Shown: positions 32,291 through 40,955 of the stretch, piece after piece
Numbering within the stretch: position 1 is the first letter of the stretch
Layout of the letters: the number at the start of each line of letters is the position of its first letter
Source: Prevotella sp. UBA2711
GTDB lineage: Bacteria > Bacteroidota > Bacteroidia > Bacteroidales > Bacteroidaceae
DNA length: 47,138 nucleotides
Assembly (NCBI GenBank): GCA_002354095.1
Contig: DEKX01000011.1
Span: forward strand, 1-47,138
Direction of reading: 5' to 3'
The notes under the pieces: generated by a model
Told to the model about the DNA's origin: nothing
What the model saw: the letters and a program-made list of their open reading frames with translations, nothing else
The model's database searches: none
Position numbers and translations under genes: made by a program

Positions 32291-33960
32291 TTACTTCGTA
32301 TGTCACGGTGATATGCCGTCTTCTTGACTTTCGCCTTTTGTGGAAGTTCCGGGGTCGCCTTGCCTTCGCGGAATACTTTCAGCGTCTGCTCGATGGCGGG
32401 GTCGTCTTCGTTGATATATTGCAACCACGCCTCTTCGCTCATCATGTTATAGACGATTCGGCTGATGAGGTAGCGCTCCAACAGCTTGTGCGAACGCTGT
32501 ATCATCAGGTTGCGGCGTTTCAGTCCGTTCTTCTCACCATACGCTGCAAACTTCTCAACGATGTTTTGCTTCTTCAGGTATGTTCCTAACTCCTTCATCG
32601 TCTTGTAGTCACTCAGTTTCTCGCGGTTATTGTCGGTGTAATCGTAGGCAAACTGGATAATCAGACCACTCATCGAAGCCTGCTTATAGTAAGAGGTCAC
32701 GTCGGTCGTGTCTTCTGCCACGAAGATGTCGGGGGTGATACCGCCGCCGCCGAATACCTCGCGTCCGATGCGGGTCTTGTAGGCAGGACCTTTGTGCTTG
32801 ATACTGTCTTGCGAGAAGAACTCACCATGCTGATAACGCACCAGCAGGTCTTCCTCATAGTCCCTATTGTCGCCCGATACATAGGGCTTCTGGATACAGC
32901 GTCCTGAGGGCGAATAGTAGCGGGCAATGGTCAGACGAATCATCGAACCGTCGTTGAACGCCATCGGTTTCTGTACCAGTCCCTTTCCGAAACTGCGTCG
33001 CCCGATAATCGTACCTCGGTCGTTGTCCTGAATAGCACCTGCCAGAATCTCGCTGGCTGATGCCGACCCTTCGTCAATCAGTACCACCAGTGGGATGCGC
33101 TGGTACGAACCGCGTCCGTCACTGCGATACTCCTGTCGTGGCGACTTGCGTCCCTGGGTATAGACTATCAGGTTGCCCTTAGGCAGAAATTCGTTGGCTA
33201 TCTGTACTGCCGACTCCAGGTAACCGCCCGTATTGCCGCGCAGGTCGATGGTCAGGTTCTCGAAGTCCTGTTGCGACAGCTGTGCCAGTGCTATCAGCAG
33301 TTCCGGATACGTGTTCTCGCCGAAGTTCTTGATGCGGATATAGCCCGTCTTGTCGTCAAGCATATAGGCAGCCGTCACACTCTTGGTCGGGATGTCGCCA
33401 CGGGTCACCACAAAGTTGCGGAGCGTCTTTTCGTGGTTGCGCAGCACACCCAGTTTCACTTTCGTGTCCTTTGGACCTTTCAGCCGGTGCATGGCTTCTT
33501 CGTTGGTCAGTGTCTTACCCGTAAACTCCTTGTCGTCCACCTTCACAATCTTATCGCCGGCTATCAGGCCTGCACGCTCTGCAGGTCCGTTCTTGATGAC
33601 GTTCTGCACATGCAGGGTGTCCTGTCGGATGGTGAACTCGATGCCCACGCCCGAGAACGAACCCTTCAGGTCGTCGTTGGCTATCTGCATATCCTTGGCA
33701 GAGATATAGACGGAGTGGGGGTCCAGCTCGGCTAATATCTGGGGCATGGCCTTCTCCACCAGGTCGTTCACGTTCACCGTATCCACATACTGGTCGTCCA
33801 CCAGTCGCAGCAGGTTGTTCAGTTTATTACTGCCCGAATTGATGATGCTCAGGCGGTTGCCTGAGAAATGGTTGGCATAGAATGTACCAATCAATATGCC
33901 TACCACCACACTGACAGCCATCAGTATGGGCATGTATCTGTTGTTCTTCTTCTGGTTCAT
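32257..33960 (-). CDS. S41-family C-terminal processing peptidase with PDZ domain
   Basis: 567 aa. An N-terminal signal anchor (YMPILMAVSVVVGILIGTFY), a PDZ domain (about 90-185, GPAERAGLIAGDKIVKVDDK), and a tail-specific protease domain with the catalytic Ser in LIDEGSASASEILAGAIQ and the general-base Lys in GRRSFGKGLVQKPM. A C-terminal helical extension of about 170 residues follows. It cleaves periplasmic proteins. It overlaps the dCMP deaminase gene by 4 nt and is the last gene of the greA operon. Confidence 0.94.
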   Translation of the reverse strand: MNQKKNNRYMPILMAVSVVVGILIGTFYANHFSGNRLSIINSGSNKLNNLLRLVDDQYVDTVNVNDLVEKAMPQILAELDPHSVYISAKDMQIANDDLKGSFSGVGIEFTIRQDTLHVQNVIKNGPAERAGLIAGDKIVKVDDKEFTGKTLTNEEAMHRLKGPKDTKVKLGVLRNHEKTLRNFVVTRGDIPTKSVTAAYMLDDKTGYIRIKNFGENTYPELLIALAQLSQQDFENLTIDLRGNTGGYLESAVQIANEFLPKGNLIVYTQGRKSPRQEYRSDGRGSYQRIPLVVLIDEGSASASEILAGAIQDNDRGTIIGRRSFGKGLVQKPMAFNDGSMIRLTIARYYSPSGRCIQKPYVSGDNRDYEEDLLVRYQHGEFFSQDSIKHKGPAYKTRIGREVFGGGGITPDIFVAEDTTDVTSYYKQASMSGLIIQFAYDYTDNNREKLSDYKTMKELGTYLKKQNIVEKFAAYGEKNGLKRRNLMIQRSHKLLERYLISRIVYNMMSEEAWLQYINEDDPAIEQTLKVFREGKATPELPQKAKVKKTAYHRDIRSNQLKRISTIIC

Positions 33961-34388
33961 ACTTCGTCAGGATTCATGTAAATAGTTTCGATGCCGGCAC
34001 GCTTCAGCAGGTCGATACCGTCGGTGAGTCTGTACTGCTCGCCATAGACCACCCGCTTGATGCCCGCCTGGATAATCAGTTTGGCACACTCGATGCAGGG
34101 CGATGCCGTGATATAAATGGTGGCACCGTCGGAATTGTTCGACGAGCGTGCCAACTTGGTGATGGCATTGGCTTCGGCGTGCAGCACGTAGGGTTTCGTC
34201 ACGTTGTTGTCGTCTTCGCAGACATTCTCGAAACCGCTTGGCGTACCGTTATAGCCGTCGCTGATAATCATACCTTCCTTCACCACCAGTGCACCCACCT
34301 GTCGGCGCTGGCAGTAGGAGTTCTGCGCCCATATCTTTGCCATCTGCAAGTAGCGCAGGTCAAACCTTTTTTGTTTGTCAGTATCCAT
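33957..34388 (-). CDS. dCMP deaminase (ComEB-like)
   Basis: 143 aa. It deaminates dCMP to dUMP, the substrate of thymidylate synthase. The zinc site is visible as HAEANAI (His and catalytic Glu) and SPCIECAKLI (two Cys). The N-terminal MAKIWAQNSYCQRRQVGALV and SDGYNGTPSGFENVC are characteristic. It lies 12 nt after the M3 peptidase gene and overlaps the S41 peptidase gene by 4 nt. Confidence 0.95.
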   Translation of the reverse strand: MDTDKQKRFDLRYLQMAKIWAQNSYCQRRQVGALVVKEGMIISDGYNGTPSGFENVCEDDNNVTKPYVLHAEANAITKLARSSNNSDGATIYITASPCIECAKLIIQAGIKRVVYGEQYRLTDGIDLLKRAGIETIYMNPDEV

Positions 34389-34400
34389 ACTTCTTACATC

Positions 34401-36461
34401 TTACATCTTACCTCGTTTGATGCCATTGCGTTTGAGCAAAGCATCAATAGTTGGTTCTCCGCCTCGGAAGCGCTTATAGAGCGTCATCGGGTGCTCCGTG
34501 CCTCCCTTGCTGAGTATATTGTCTCTGAAACTCTGTGCCGTCTTCCGGTCGAAGATGCCGTGGCGCTTGAAGACGCTGAAGGCATCGGCATCCAGCACTT
34601 CTGCCCATTTGTAGCTGTAGTAGCCTGCAGCATAGCCTCCTGCCATGATGTGCGAGAACTGCACCGTCATACAGGTGTCCTTCAGTTGTTCGCCCAGGAT
34701 GGCTTTCTTCCACGCACGTTTCTCGAAAGTCGGGATGTCGGCGGTGAACTCCTCACGCTGTGTGTAATAAGCCATATCCAGCAGACCAAAACTCACCTGT
34801 CGCAGACAGGCGGTAGCTGCCATGAAGTTGCGGCTCTTCACGATGCGGCGTATCAGTTCGTCGGGCAGTGGCTCGCCTGTCTCATAATGGAAGGCGAAGG
34901 TTCTGAGGAAGTCCTTCTCCACGGCGAAGTTCTCCATAAACTGCGAAGGCAGTTCCACGAAGTCCCACCATACGTTGGTGCCCGACAGCGATTCAAAGCG
35001 GGTGTTGGCAAACATGCCGTGCAGCGAGTGTCCGAACTCGTGCAGGAAGGTTTCCACCTCGCCCAGTGTCAGCAGTGCCGGCTTCTCGTCGGTCGGTTTC
35101 GTCAGGTTCATCACCACACTGACGTGCGGGCGTACGTTTTCGCCCTTCTTGGTAATCCACTGGCCCTGATACTCCGTCATCCAGGCACCGCCCTGTTTAC
35201 CTTTGCGGGGATGGAAATCGGCGTAGAACACAGCCAGATAGCTTCCGTCCTTGTCGAACACCTCGTAGGCTTTCACGTCGGGATGATACACAGGGATATC
35301 CTTGTTCTCCTTGAACGTGATGCCATACAGGCGGTTGGCCAATCCGAACACACCGTCTATCACTTTCGACAGCTCAAAATAGGGGCGCAGCATCTCGGCA
35401 TCCAGGTTGTATTTCTTCATCTGCAACTTGTGCGTATAGAATCCTGCATCCCAAGGCTGCATTTTGAGTTGAGAGTTGTCTTTTTTGAACATTTTCTTCA
35501 GCTCCTCCTGCTCCTTGACGGCTGTGGGCTTATAGGCATCCACAAGGTCGTCCAGCAGTCGGTAAACATGGCGGACATTCGTTGCCATACGGCGCTTCAG
35601 CACATAGTCGGCGTAGGTCTTATAACCCAACAGCTGGGCTATCTCGCGTCGCAGATTAATCAGCCGTTTGCAGATGGCTATGTTGTTCTCACTGTTGTCG
35701 TGCGTACAAACCGTATTGCGTGCCATATACATCTGCTTGCGCAGTTCGCGCTGGGTGGAGTAAGTCATGAAGGGCGAATAACTGGGCATATCCAGTGTGA
35801 AGACCCAGCCCTCCTTGTCCTGTTCCTTCGCCGTCTGTCGGGCAGCCTCGCGTGCCGTGTCGGGCAGTCCGTCCAACTGTGCCTCGTCCGTGATTTCCAG
35901 TGTGAAAGCCTTATTCTCTTTCAGCAGATTCTGTGAGAATTGCAGCGACAGCATCGAAGCCTCCTCAGTCAGTTGGCGCAGACGGGCTTTCCCTTCCTCG
36001 TCGAGCAGTGCACCGCTTCTCACGAAACCCTCGTAGCAGTTGTTGAGCAGCATCTGTTCCTCTGGTGTCAGCCGGCGGTGATGCAGGTGCACCTTGCGGA
36101 TGCGCTCAAACAGCTGTGGGTTCAGCCGCATGTCGTTGGCGTGTTTGGTCAGTATCGGCTGCATCTTCTGTGCCAACGCGTCCATGTCGTCGTTGGTCTC
36201 AGCCGACAGCAGGTTGAAGAATACCGTCGAAACCCTGTCCAACAAGTCGTAGTAGCCATCACCCTCGTCGAAGGGGTTCAGAATGGTATTGTCGAAAGTA
36301 GGTTTCTCAGGATTATTGATAGTCTTTTCCAGGTACTCATTGTCGCGGCGGATACCCTCCATGAACGCCTCCTCGTAGTCTTCCAGTCGGATGCGGTCAA
36401 AGGGCACCGTGTCGTGCAGTGTACCGTAAGGTTCTAAAAAGGGGTTCTTATGTTCGCTCAT
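34401..36461 (-). CDS. dcp: M3-family peptidyl-dipeptidase (Dcp-like)
   Basis: 686 aa from ATG 36461; a GTG at 36473 overlapping the greA stop is the alternative start. A cytoplasmic zinc metallopeptidase that degrades oligopeptides. The zinc motif is FLHEFGHSLHGMFANTRFES (HEFGH plus a downstream Glu). The C-terminal GGYAAGYYSYKWAEVLDADA is conserved in this family. Residues DNSQL near 335 are encoded by two heptamer units (35466-35479). It lies between greA and the dCMP deaminase gene. Confidence 0.95.
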   Translation of the reverse strand: MSEHKNPFLEPYGTLHDTVPFDRIRLEDYEEAFMEGIRRDNEYLEKTINNPEKPTFDNTILNPFDEGDGYYDLLDRVSTVFFNLLSAETNDDMDALAQKMQPILTKHANDMRLNPQLFERIRKVHLHHRRLTPEEQMLLNNCYEGFVRSGALLDEEGKARLRQLTEEASMLSLQFSQNLLKENKAFTLEITDEAQLDGLPDTAREAARQTAKEQDKEGWVFTLDMPSYSPFMTYSTQRELRKQMYMARNTVCTHDNSENNIAICKRLINLRREIAQLLGYKTYADYVLKRRMATNVRHVYRLLDDLVDAYKPTAVKEQEELKKMFKKDNSQLKMQPWDAGFYTHKLQMKKYNLDAEMLRPYFELSKVIDGVFGLANRLYGITFKENKDIPVYHPDVKAYEVFDKDGSYLAVFYADFHPRKGKQGGAWMTEYQGQWITKKGENVRPHVSVVMNLTKPTDEKPALLTLGEVETFLHEFGHSLHGMFANTRFESLSGTNVWWDFVELPSQFMENFAVEKDFLRTFAFHYETGEPLPDELIRRIVKSRNFMAATACLRQVSFGLLDMAYYTQREEFTADIPTFEKRAWKKAILGEQLKDTCMTVQFSHIMAGGYAAGYYSYKWAEVLDADAFSVFKRHGIFDRKTAQSFRDNILSKGGTEHPMTLYKRFRGGEPTIDALLKRNGIKRGKM
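35466..35479. repeat. Two heptamer units inside the M3 peptidase gene
   Basis: gagttga gagttgt, encoding NSQL. Short on its own; listed because unit and peptide match those in dsbD and cydA. Confidence 0.5.
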
Positions 36462-36469
36462 TGTCTTTT

Positions 36470-36934
36470 TCACAACGTAATACTTTCTATTCTCAGTTTC
36501 AGCATACCGGCAGGCACGCGCACTTCCACCTCGTCGCCCACTTTCTTGTTGAGCAACGCCTGTCCGATAGGCGATTTAATGGAGATTTTGCCTTCGCGCA
36601 GATTAGCCTCGTGCGGGTTCACCAGCATATAGGTCATGCGGTTCTGGTTGCCCAGATTGGTGATTTCCACTTTCGACAGCAGTCCCACCGCATCCGTGCC
36701 CAGTCGCTTGGTGTCAATGACTCTTGCAAACTCCAGCACACGCTGCTTAAAGCGTATCTGGCCCAGCAGTCGTCCCTGTTCGCGCTTGGCGGCATGGTAT
36801 TCGAAGTTCTCGCTCAGGTCACCCTTGTCGCGAGCCTCCGCTATCGCTTCCCTGACCCTTGGCAGTTCCACGTTCTCCAATTGTTTCAATTCGGCCACCA
36901 GTTTATCGTAGCCCTCTTGTGACATGTATTCCAT
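36470..36934 (-). CDS. greA: Transcription elongation factor GreA
   Basis: 154 aa. It rescues backtracked RNA polymerase by stimulating transcript cleavage. The start MEYMSQEGYDKLVAELKQLE is standard, and an N-terminal coiled coil (about 1-75) carries the acidic tip region (AEARDKGDLSENFEYHAAKR). The C-terminal FKBP-like domain includes NPHEANLREGKISIKSPIGQ. ATG 36934 is chosen because a repeat-borne promoter ends 8 nt before it. First gene of greA - M3 peptidase - dCMP deaminase - S41 peptidase. Confidence 0.96.
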   Translation of the reverse strand: MEYMSQEGYDKLVAELKQLENVELPRVREAIAEARDKGDLSENFEYHAAKREQGRLLGQIRFKQRVLEFARVIDTKRLGTDAVGLLSKVEITNLGNQNRMTYMLVNPHEANLREGKISIKSPIGQALLNKKVGDEVEVRVPAGMLKLRIESITL

Positions 36935-36942
36935 ACGACCTG

Positions 36943-36995
36943 CAAAGGTACGAATAAGTGAGTAAAATGCAAAGAAAAAGCGAGTTTTTCTTTGC
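36943..36995 (-). promoter_or_regulatory. Palindrome-based greA promoter (copy 1 of a repeated promoter)
   Basis: Minus-strand TACCTTTG (36950-36943) with TTTG (36973-36970) 19 nt upstream. The -33 lies in one arm of an 11-bp perfect inverted repeat, gcaaagaaaaa (36969-36979) and tttttctttgc (36985-36995), loop gcgag. About 40 nt are shared with 41508-41559. Confidence 0.8.
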
Positions 36996-36999
36996 ATTT

Positions 37000-37106
37000 T
37001 CTCGACTTTTGGGGAGTACACTCGAAACAGCGGTCGGAAACTCGTAATGAAACTGCTGGTTTCTCGTAATGTAACTTTGGGGGAAGAAAATAATCATTGC
37101 CGATGA
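37000..37106. repeat. Repeat-rich spacer between the Crp-type gene and greA
   Basis: Contains a single degenerate GAGTGCACTC-type unit (ctcgacttttggggagtac, about 37000-37026) and a 13-nt direct repeat ctcgtaatgaaac / ctcgtaatgtaac (37041-37053, 37063-37075) offset by 22 nt. A TAACTTTG on the plus strand (37072-37079) faces no plus-strand gene. Confidence 0.5.
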
Positions 37107-37781
37107 TTACATCAGCAGGCGTTCGAGCATGGGGATTTCGATGCGACCGCGGTGGAGGGTGAGCAGACCGTCGGACTGCATGGCGTTGAGGGCATCGGAA
37201 ATGTCGAGACGGCTGTCGTTCAAAAGGTCGGCTAATTGGCGCATGAGAATGTAGAAGGTCTTGGCACCTGCCGGATATTGACAATGGGCAAAGAAGAAAT
37301 GGGTGAGGCGTTCGCGCAAACTCTTAGGACAGGGGCGCCAGGGATGATGCAGAAGGCGGTGGGTCTCCGTAGCCATCATATTGAGCATGTTCAGACGGAA
37401 CACCAACTGGGTTTCCAGCAGTAGCAACACTTCCTGCTTGTCGATGGTGATGAGATTGGCATCCGACAGGGTGGTGTAGGTGTGGGTGTAGCGCTGCTGA
37501 ATACCGAAGAGTCGCTCGGGTTCAGGAAGATAGGGCGCCTGAAGCACTTCTACCACCCGATAGGCACGATTGTCTGCCGTGTGTTCGGCTTGTATGCTGC
37601 CATTAATCAGAAACGTCAGCCGTGTGCATGGGTCACCGGCAGTGGCTATGCACTTGCCCTTAGTCAGTTTATGGAATCCGATTTTGGTATGTGTCACCAC
37701 CTCCATGAGGTCGGCATGGCTCATGCCCTGAAAGAGCGTGAACTGCAGCAGCTTGTCATATAAATGAAGTGGTGCGGACAT
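37107..37781 (-). CDS. Crp/Fnr-family transcriptional regulator
   Basis: 224 aa. The N-terminal cNMP-binding-type beta-roll (about 10-120) contains LTKGKCIATAGDPCTRLTF and FLINGSIQAEH. A dimer helix follows, and a C-terminal winged helix-turn-helix (MRQLADLLNDSRLDISDALN, MQSDGLLTLHRGRIEIP). The four-Cys Fnr iron-sulfur motif is absent. The phosphate-binding RxSR of true Crp is not obvious, so the effector is unknown. It lies 24 nt after apbE with a heptamer repeat in the gap. Confidence 0.88.
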   Translation of the reverse strand: MSAPLHLYDKLLQFTLFQGMSHADLMEVVTHTKIGFHKLTKGKCIATAGDPCTRLTFLINGSIQAEHTADNRAYRVVEVLQAPYLPEPERLFGIQQRYTHTYTTLSDANLITIDKQEVLLLLETQLVFRLNMLNMMATETHRLLHHPWRPCPKSLRERLTHFFFAHCQYPAGAKTFYILMRQLADLLNDSRLDISDALNAMQSDGLLTLHRGRIEIPMLERLLM

Positions 37782-37784
37782 CTA

Positions 37785-37804
37785 AACTATGAACTATGAA
37801 CTAC
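37785..37804. repeat. Heptamer repeat aactatg between apbE and the Crp-type gene
   Basis: Two exact aactatg units and a partial third fill the intergenic gap. Reverse complement family of 1466-1493. Confidence 0.7.
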
Positions 37805-37805
37805 T

Positions 37806-38834
37806 TTAAGGTTCTATTTTGTCTTTGAGGGAGGGCGAGAACCAGACGGCATACTCATTGTTTTTGTCGGTATAGATGAGGTATGCCATCAGTTCGGGGT
37901 GACGCTCCAGAATACGCTGGGCACCCTCCAGTCCCATGACCATAAACGAGGTGGCGTAGGCATCGGCAGTAGCGCAATCACCAGCCAGAACGGTAGCCGA
38001 CAGGATGTTATGCTGAACGGGGTAGCCCGTATGGGGGTCGATGGTGTGGGCATAGCGCTTGCCGCCTTTGTAATAGAAGTTGCGATAATTGCCACTGGTA
38101 GCCATTGCCTTGTCGGTGACATTGAGAATGGTCTGATACTCGTTATGGGCAGAGAGTGAGTCGTCTGTGGGTTTGATGACCCCCACACGCCAAGGCAGTC
38201 GCCTGGGACTGATGCCGTGGGTGATGATTTCGCCTCCTATCTCCACCATATAGTTGGTGATGCCCTGTTGCTTCAATACCTGGGCTACTACATCGACACC
38301 GTAGCCCTTGGCGATAGCTGAACAGTCGAGCATCGTGCGGCGGTCGGACTTCTGTATGGTATGGCCTTTCAGACTGACTTTCTGCCATCCCACAAACTGG
38401 CGGATGGAATCGACTTGCTGGCGGGTGGGCATAGCCCCACTCTTGAAGCCGAAGCCCCAGGCATTGACCAAAGGAGCAACGGTAATATCGAAGGCGCCGT
38501 CGGTCTCCTTTGAAATCTGAACGGCTTTCTCATAAACATCGAGAAACATCTGATTGACGGGACCTCCATAGCTTTGATTAATACGCGAAATAACGGATTT
38601 CTCATTAAACATGGAAAGGGCTGAGTCAACCTGCAGCAGGGCAGCCTTGATGTCAGCATGATAATCCTTGTCAGACTGATAGGTAATGGTATAGAACGTG
38701 CCGAAAATGGTGCCTTGATTGGTTTTGTAAGGCATGTTCCGCTGCTGGCGGATAATCAGTATGGTTCCTACAATCAACAGGACGAGGAAGGGCAACTGCC
38801 AGATGAGCCGTTTCTTGCGCGTAGCATCCATCAT
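37806..38834 (-). CDS. apbE: FAD:protein FMN transferase
   Basis: 342 aa. It attaches FMN covalently to target flavoproteins, such as Rnf or Nqr subunits, in the periplasm. An N-terminal span (LIWQLPFLVLLIVGTILII) anchors it. Motifs: MFNEKSVISRINQS, GAFDITVAPLVNAWGFG, AIAKGYGVDVVAQVL with MVEIGGEI, and HTIDPHTGYPVQHNILSATV. The start ATG shares its A with the TGA stop of the preceding gene, a sign of coupling. Confidence 0.95.
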   Translation of the reverse strand: MMDATRKKRLIWQLPFLVLLIVGTILIIRQQRNMPYKTNQGTIFGTFYTITYQSDKDYHADIKAALLQVDSALSMFNEKSVISRINQSYGGPVNQMFLDVYEKAVQISKETDGAFDITVAPLVNAWGFGFKSGAMPTRQQVDSIRQFVGWQKVSLKGHTIQKSDRRTMLDCSAIAKGYGVDVVAQVLKQQGITNYMVEIGGEIITHGISPRRLPWRVGVIKPTDDSLSAHNEYQTILNVTDKAMATSGNYRNFYYKGGKRYAHTIDPHTGYPVQHNILSATVLAGDCATADAYATSFMVMGLEGAQRILERHPELMAYLIYTDKNNEYAVWFSPSLKDKIEP

Positions 38835-39532
38835 CAGATATCAATAATAGCGTTGAAATTAAGACCGACGCTGTTTTGGTCGTTCACGCCGAAGCCCGGC
38901 ACATACCACGTCTGTCCGATGTCGCCCTCCTTATGGCTGAGGCGCCGTTTATAGCGCACGCTCCATCCTAAGTGCAGCGGTCCGAATATCTTGGCATCGA
39001 TGCCCACTACCAGTTCCAGCCAATGCATATTGCACTTCATGCCCTCGACACCGAAATCTGTTTTGGTCTTCCACGTAGGGTCGAGCAGTGCTTTGCGGAT
39101 GATGTCGGCTTTGTATGAGGTAAAGGCATAGCGGATGCCACCGTAGATGCGGTTGGACTGGTGCTTGTTCTTCAGCAGATTGAGGTCGATACCCAAACGG
39201 AAGTAGGGGGCAGTAGTCTTATAGGTAATACCCGTCACCGCGTCATTCTCGTGATTCGCTTTACCAATACCGATTTCCACCACGGGGAACCACTGGTCGT
39301 GCAGATTGACACGCAGGGCTCCTTCTATCTCACCGCGGTCGCTCAACATCAAACGGGCGGGACCTACCAAGTCGAAAGAAATCTGGAAGCCTCGGAAGAT
39401 GGGTATAGAGTCCTTCTCCATGCGAAACAGTTTCTGCGCATGGGCGGTGGATGCTACCAGAAGCAAAGCAAGACTAATAGCGAGCCTTGAACACAATGTA
39501 GAAATGTTCGGTCTTTGGATCATAATTGACAT
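38834..39532 (-). CDS. DUF6048-type outer-membrane protein
   Basis: 232 aa. A signal peptide (LAISLALLLVASTAHAQ) is followed by beta-barrel-like strands (GRIRYAF-type, MHWLELVVGIDAKIFGPLHL, LGWSVRYKRRL) and a C-terminal strand. It matches the Bacteroidales family that is paired with DUF6452. Its start lies 59 nt inside the 3' end of the DUF6452 gene, in another frame. Function unknown; the constant pairing suggests a shared envelope role. Confidence 0.8.
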   Translation of the reverse strand: MSIMIQRPNISTLCSRLAISLALLLVASTAHAQKLFRMEKDSIPIFRGFQISFDLVGPARLMLSDRGEIEGALRVNLHDQWFPVVEIGIGKANHENDAVTGITYKTTAPYFRLGIDLNLLKNKHQSNRIYGGIRYAFTSYKADIIRKALLDPTWKTKTDFGVEGMKCNMHWLELVVGIDAKIFGPLHLGWSVRYKRRLSHKEGDIGQTWYVPGFGVNDQNSVGLNFNAIIDI

Positions 39533-39965
39533 TTGAGTTATTGATGTCCACGGATTCGATGATATTGTCGGTGTGGCGTATGTCGGTTATCTTATGGAAA
39601 TAAGTGGCATGACAATCTACCGACTCGAAATGGGCGTAGTCTTCTTTCTGAACCCAGATGGTGTCTTCGTATTCGTTGCCCAGTGTGTCGCACAGCGTGA
39701 GGCAGAACACGTCCTCGGGCTGGGTGTGACTGATGGGCAGTTCGAACGAGCTGACGCCCGTAATGCCGTTCAACAGGAGCGTGTCGGAGCCATTGGCGCG
39801 TTCGATGGAGACAAACAGTGTGTCAACCTTCAGCGTATCGGCATTGCCATTCGCCTTATGCAGGACGTATAGCGTACTGACCTTGTTTTGAACAGGGCAG
39901 TCGATGCTGGTGCAAGCGGCTGCCACCAACATCAGTGTCAGGATATAGACAACTATTTTCCGCAT
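39474..39965 (-). CDS. DUF6452-type lipoprotein
   Basis: 163 aa. Lipoprotein signal VYILTLMLVAAACTSIDCPV with lipobox Cys about residue 18; a second Cys follows five residues on. The mature part is beta-rich with KVDTLFVSIERANGSDTLLL and a C-terminal HFYIVFKARY. The pairing with DUF6048 is typical for the order. Its start overlaps the glycosyltransferase gene by 13 nt and its end overlaps the DUF6048 gene by 59 nt. Confidence 0.8.
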   Translation of the reverse strand: MRKIVVYILTLMLVAAACTSIDCPVQNKVSTLYVLHKANGNADTLKVDTLFVSIERANGSDTLLLNGITGVSSFELPISHTQPEDVFCLTLCDTLGNEYEDTIWVQKEDYAHFESVDCHATYFHKITDIRHTDNIIESVDINNSNVNYDPKTEHFYIVFKARY

Positions 39966-40918
39966 CTGATTTCCTCCTCAATCTGATAGTCGTTGCGCCC
40001 GGCACTGTTGCGACTGATGAGGTCGCCCAAGAAACCTGCCAGGAACAGTTGGGTACCAATCATCATCATGGTCAGGGCGATATAGAAATAAGGCGAATCG
40101 GTAACCAGTCGCATGGGAATGTGATGATAGAGTGCCCATGCCTTCTCTGCGCCCAGGAATACTGCTGCGCAGAAACCTACGATGAATACCAGGGTGCCGA
40201 GGAAACCGAAGACGTGCATCGGTTTCTTGCCGAAGGTACCGAGGAACCACAGTGTCAGCAGGTCGAGATAGCCATTCACGAAACGGTTCCAACCCATGAA
40301 CTTCGATTTGCCGTACTGGCGCTTCTGGTGGTGAACCACCTTTTCGCCGATTTTGCTGAATCCGGCATTCTTAGCCAAATAGGGGATGAAACGGTGCATC
40401 TCGCCAAACACCTCGATATTCTTCACCACCTCACGGCGATAGGCCTTCAGACCGCAGTTGAAGTCGTGCAGATTCTTGATACCGCTGACTTTGCGGGCTG
40501 TGGCATTGAAAAGCTTGGTGGGAATGGTCTTCGACAGTGGGTCGTGGCGCTTCTGCTTATAGCCGCTCACCAAGTCGTAACCCTCTTCCTTAATCATCCG
40601 GTAGAGTTCAGGTATCTCGTCGGGCGAGTCTTGCAGGTCGGCATCCATCGTAATTACCACATCGCCCTGTGCCTCCTTGAATCCGCAATAGAGGGCAGGG
40701 CTCTTGCCGTAGTTGCGACGGAACTTGATGCCCTTCACGTGTTCTGAGCGCTCAGCGAGTTTGCTGATCACCTCCCACGACTGGTCGGTAGAACCGTCGT
40801 TCACAAAAATCACTTCGAAACTGAAGTTATTGGCTGCCATCACGCGCTCTATCCATTCGTAGAGCTCGGGCAGTGACTCGTCTTCGTTATATAAAGGTAT
40901 TACAACTGATATATCCAT
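39953..40918 (-). CDS. Family 2 glycosyltransferase, membrane-anchored (DPM1/GtrB-like)
   Basis: 321 aa. A GT-A domain (residues 1-220) has the start SVVIPLYNEDESLPELYEWI, the nucleotide-binding VIFVNDGSTDQSWEVI, the metal-binding VITMDADLQDSPDEIPELYR and FNCGLKAYRREVVKNI. Two C-terminal spans (about 232-255 and 268-292) follow. Such enzymes move a sugar from a nucleotide donor to undecaprenyl phosphate at the inner membrane. ATG 40918 is chosen over an upstream start within the heptamer repeat. Confidence 0.93.
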   Translation of the reverse strand: MDISVVIPLYNEDESLPELYEWIERVMAANNFSFEVIFVNDGSTDQSWEVISKLAERSEHVKGIKFRRNYGKSPALYCGFKEAQGDVVITMDADLQDSPDEIPELYRMIKEEGYDLVSGYKQKRHDPLSKTIPTKLFNATARKVSGIKNLHDFNCGLKAYRREVVKNIEVFGEMHRFIPYLAKNAGFSKIGEKVVHHQKRQYGKSKFMGWNRFVNGYLDLLTLWFLGTFGKKPMHVFGFLGTLVFIVGFCAAVFLGAEKAWALYHHIPMRLVTDSPYFYIALTMMMIGTQLFLAGFLGDLISRNSAGRNDYQIEEEIRCGK

Positions 40919-40921
40919 TGT

Positions 40922-40955
40922 GAAGTTGAGAATTGAATGTTTAGCGTTGAGAGTT
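40922..40955. repeat. Heptamer-type repeat overlapping the end of the DUF4199 gene
   Basis: Degenerate units gttgaga attgaat gtttagc gttgaga gttgagg. The last codons of the upstream gene (LNSQR and stop) are formed by this repeat. Confidence 0.6.

Noticed and set aside
34179..35936. 585-codon open frame on the plus strand opposite the M3 peptidase gene
   Set aside because: It has no recognisable domain, composition is His/Gln/Leu/Val-rich as expected for an antisense frame, and the minus strand carries a complete M3 peptidase with its zinc motif.
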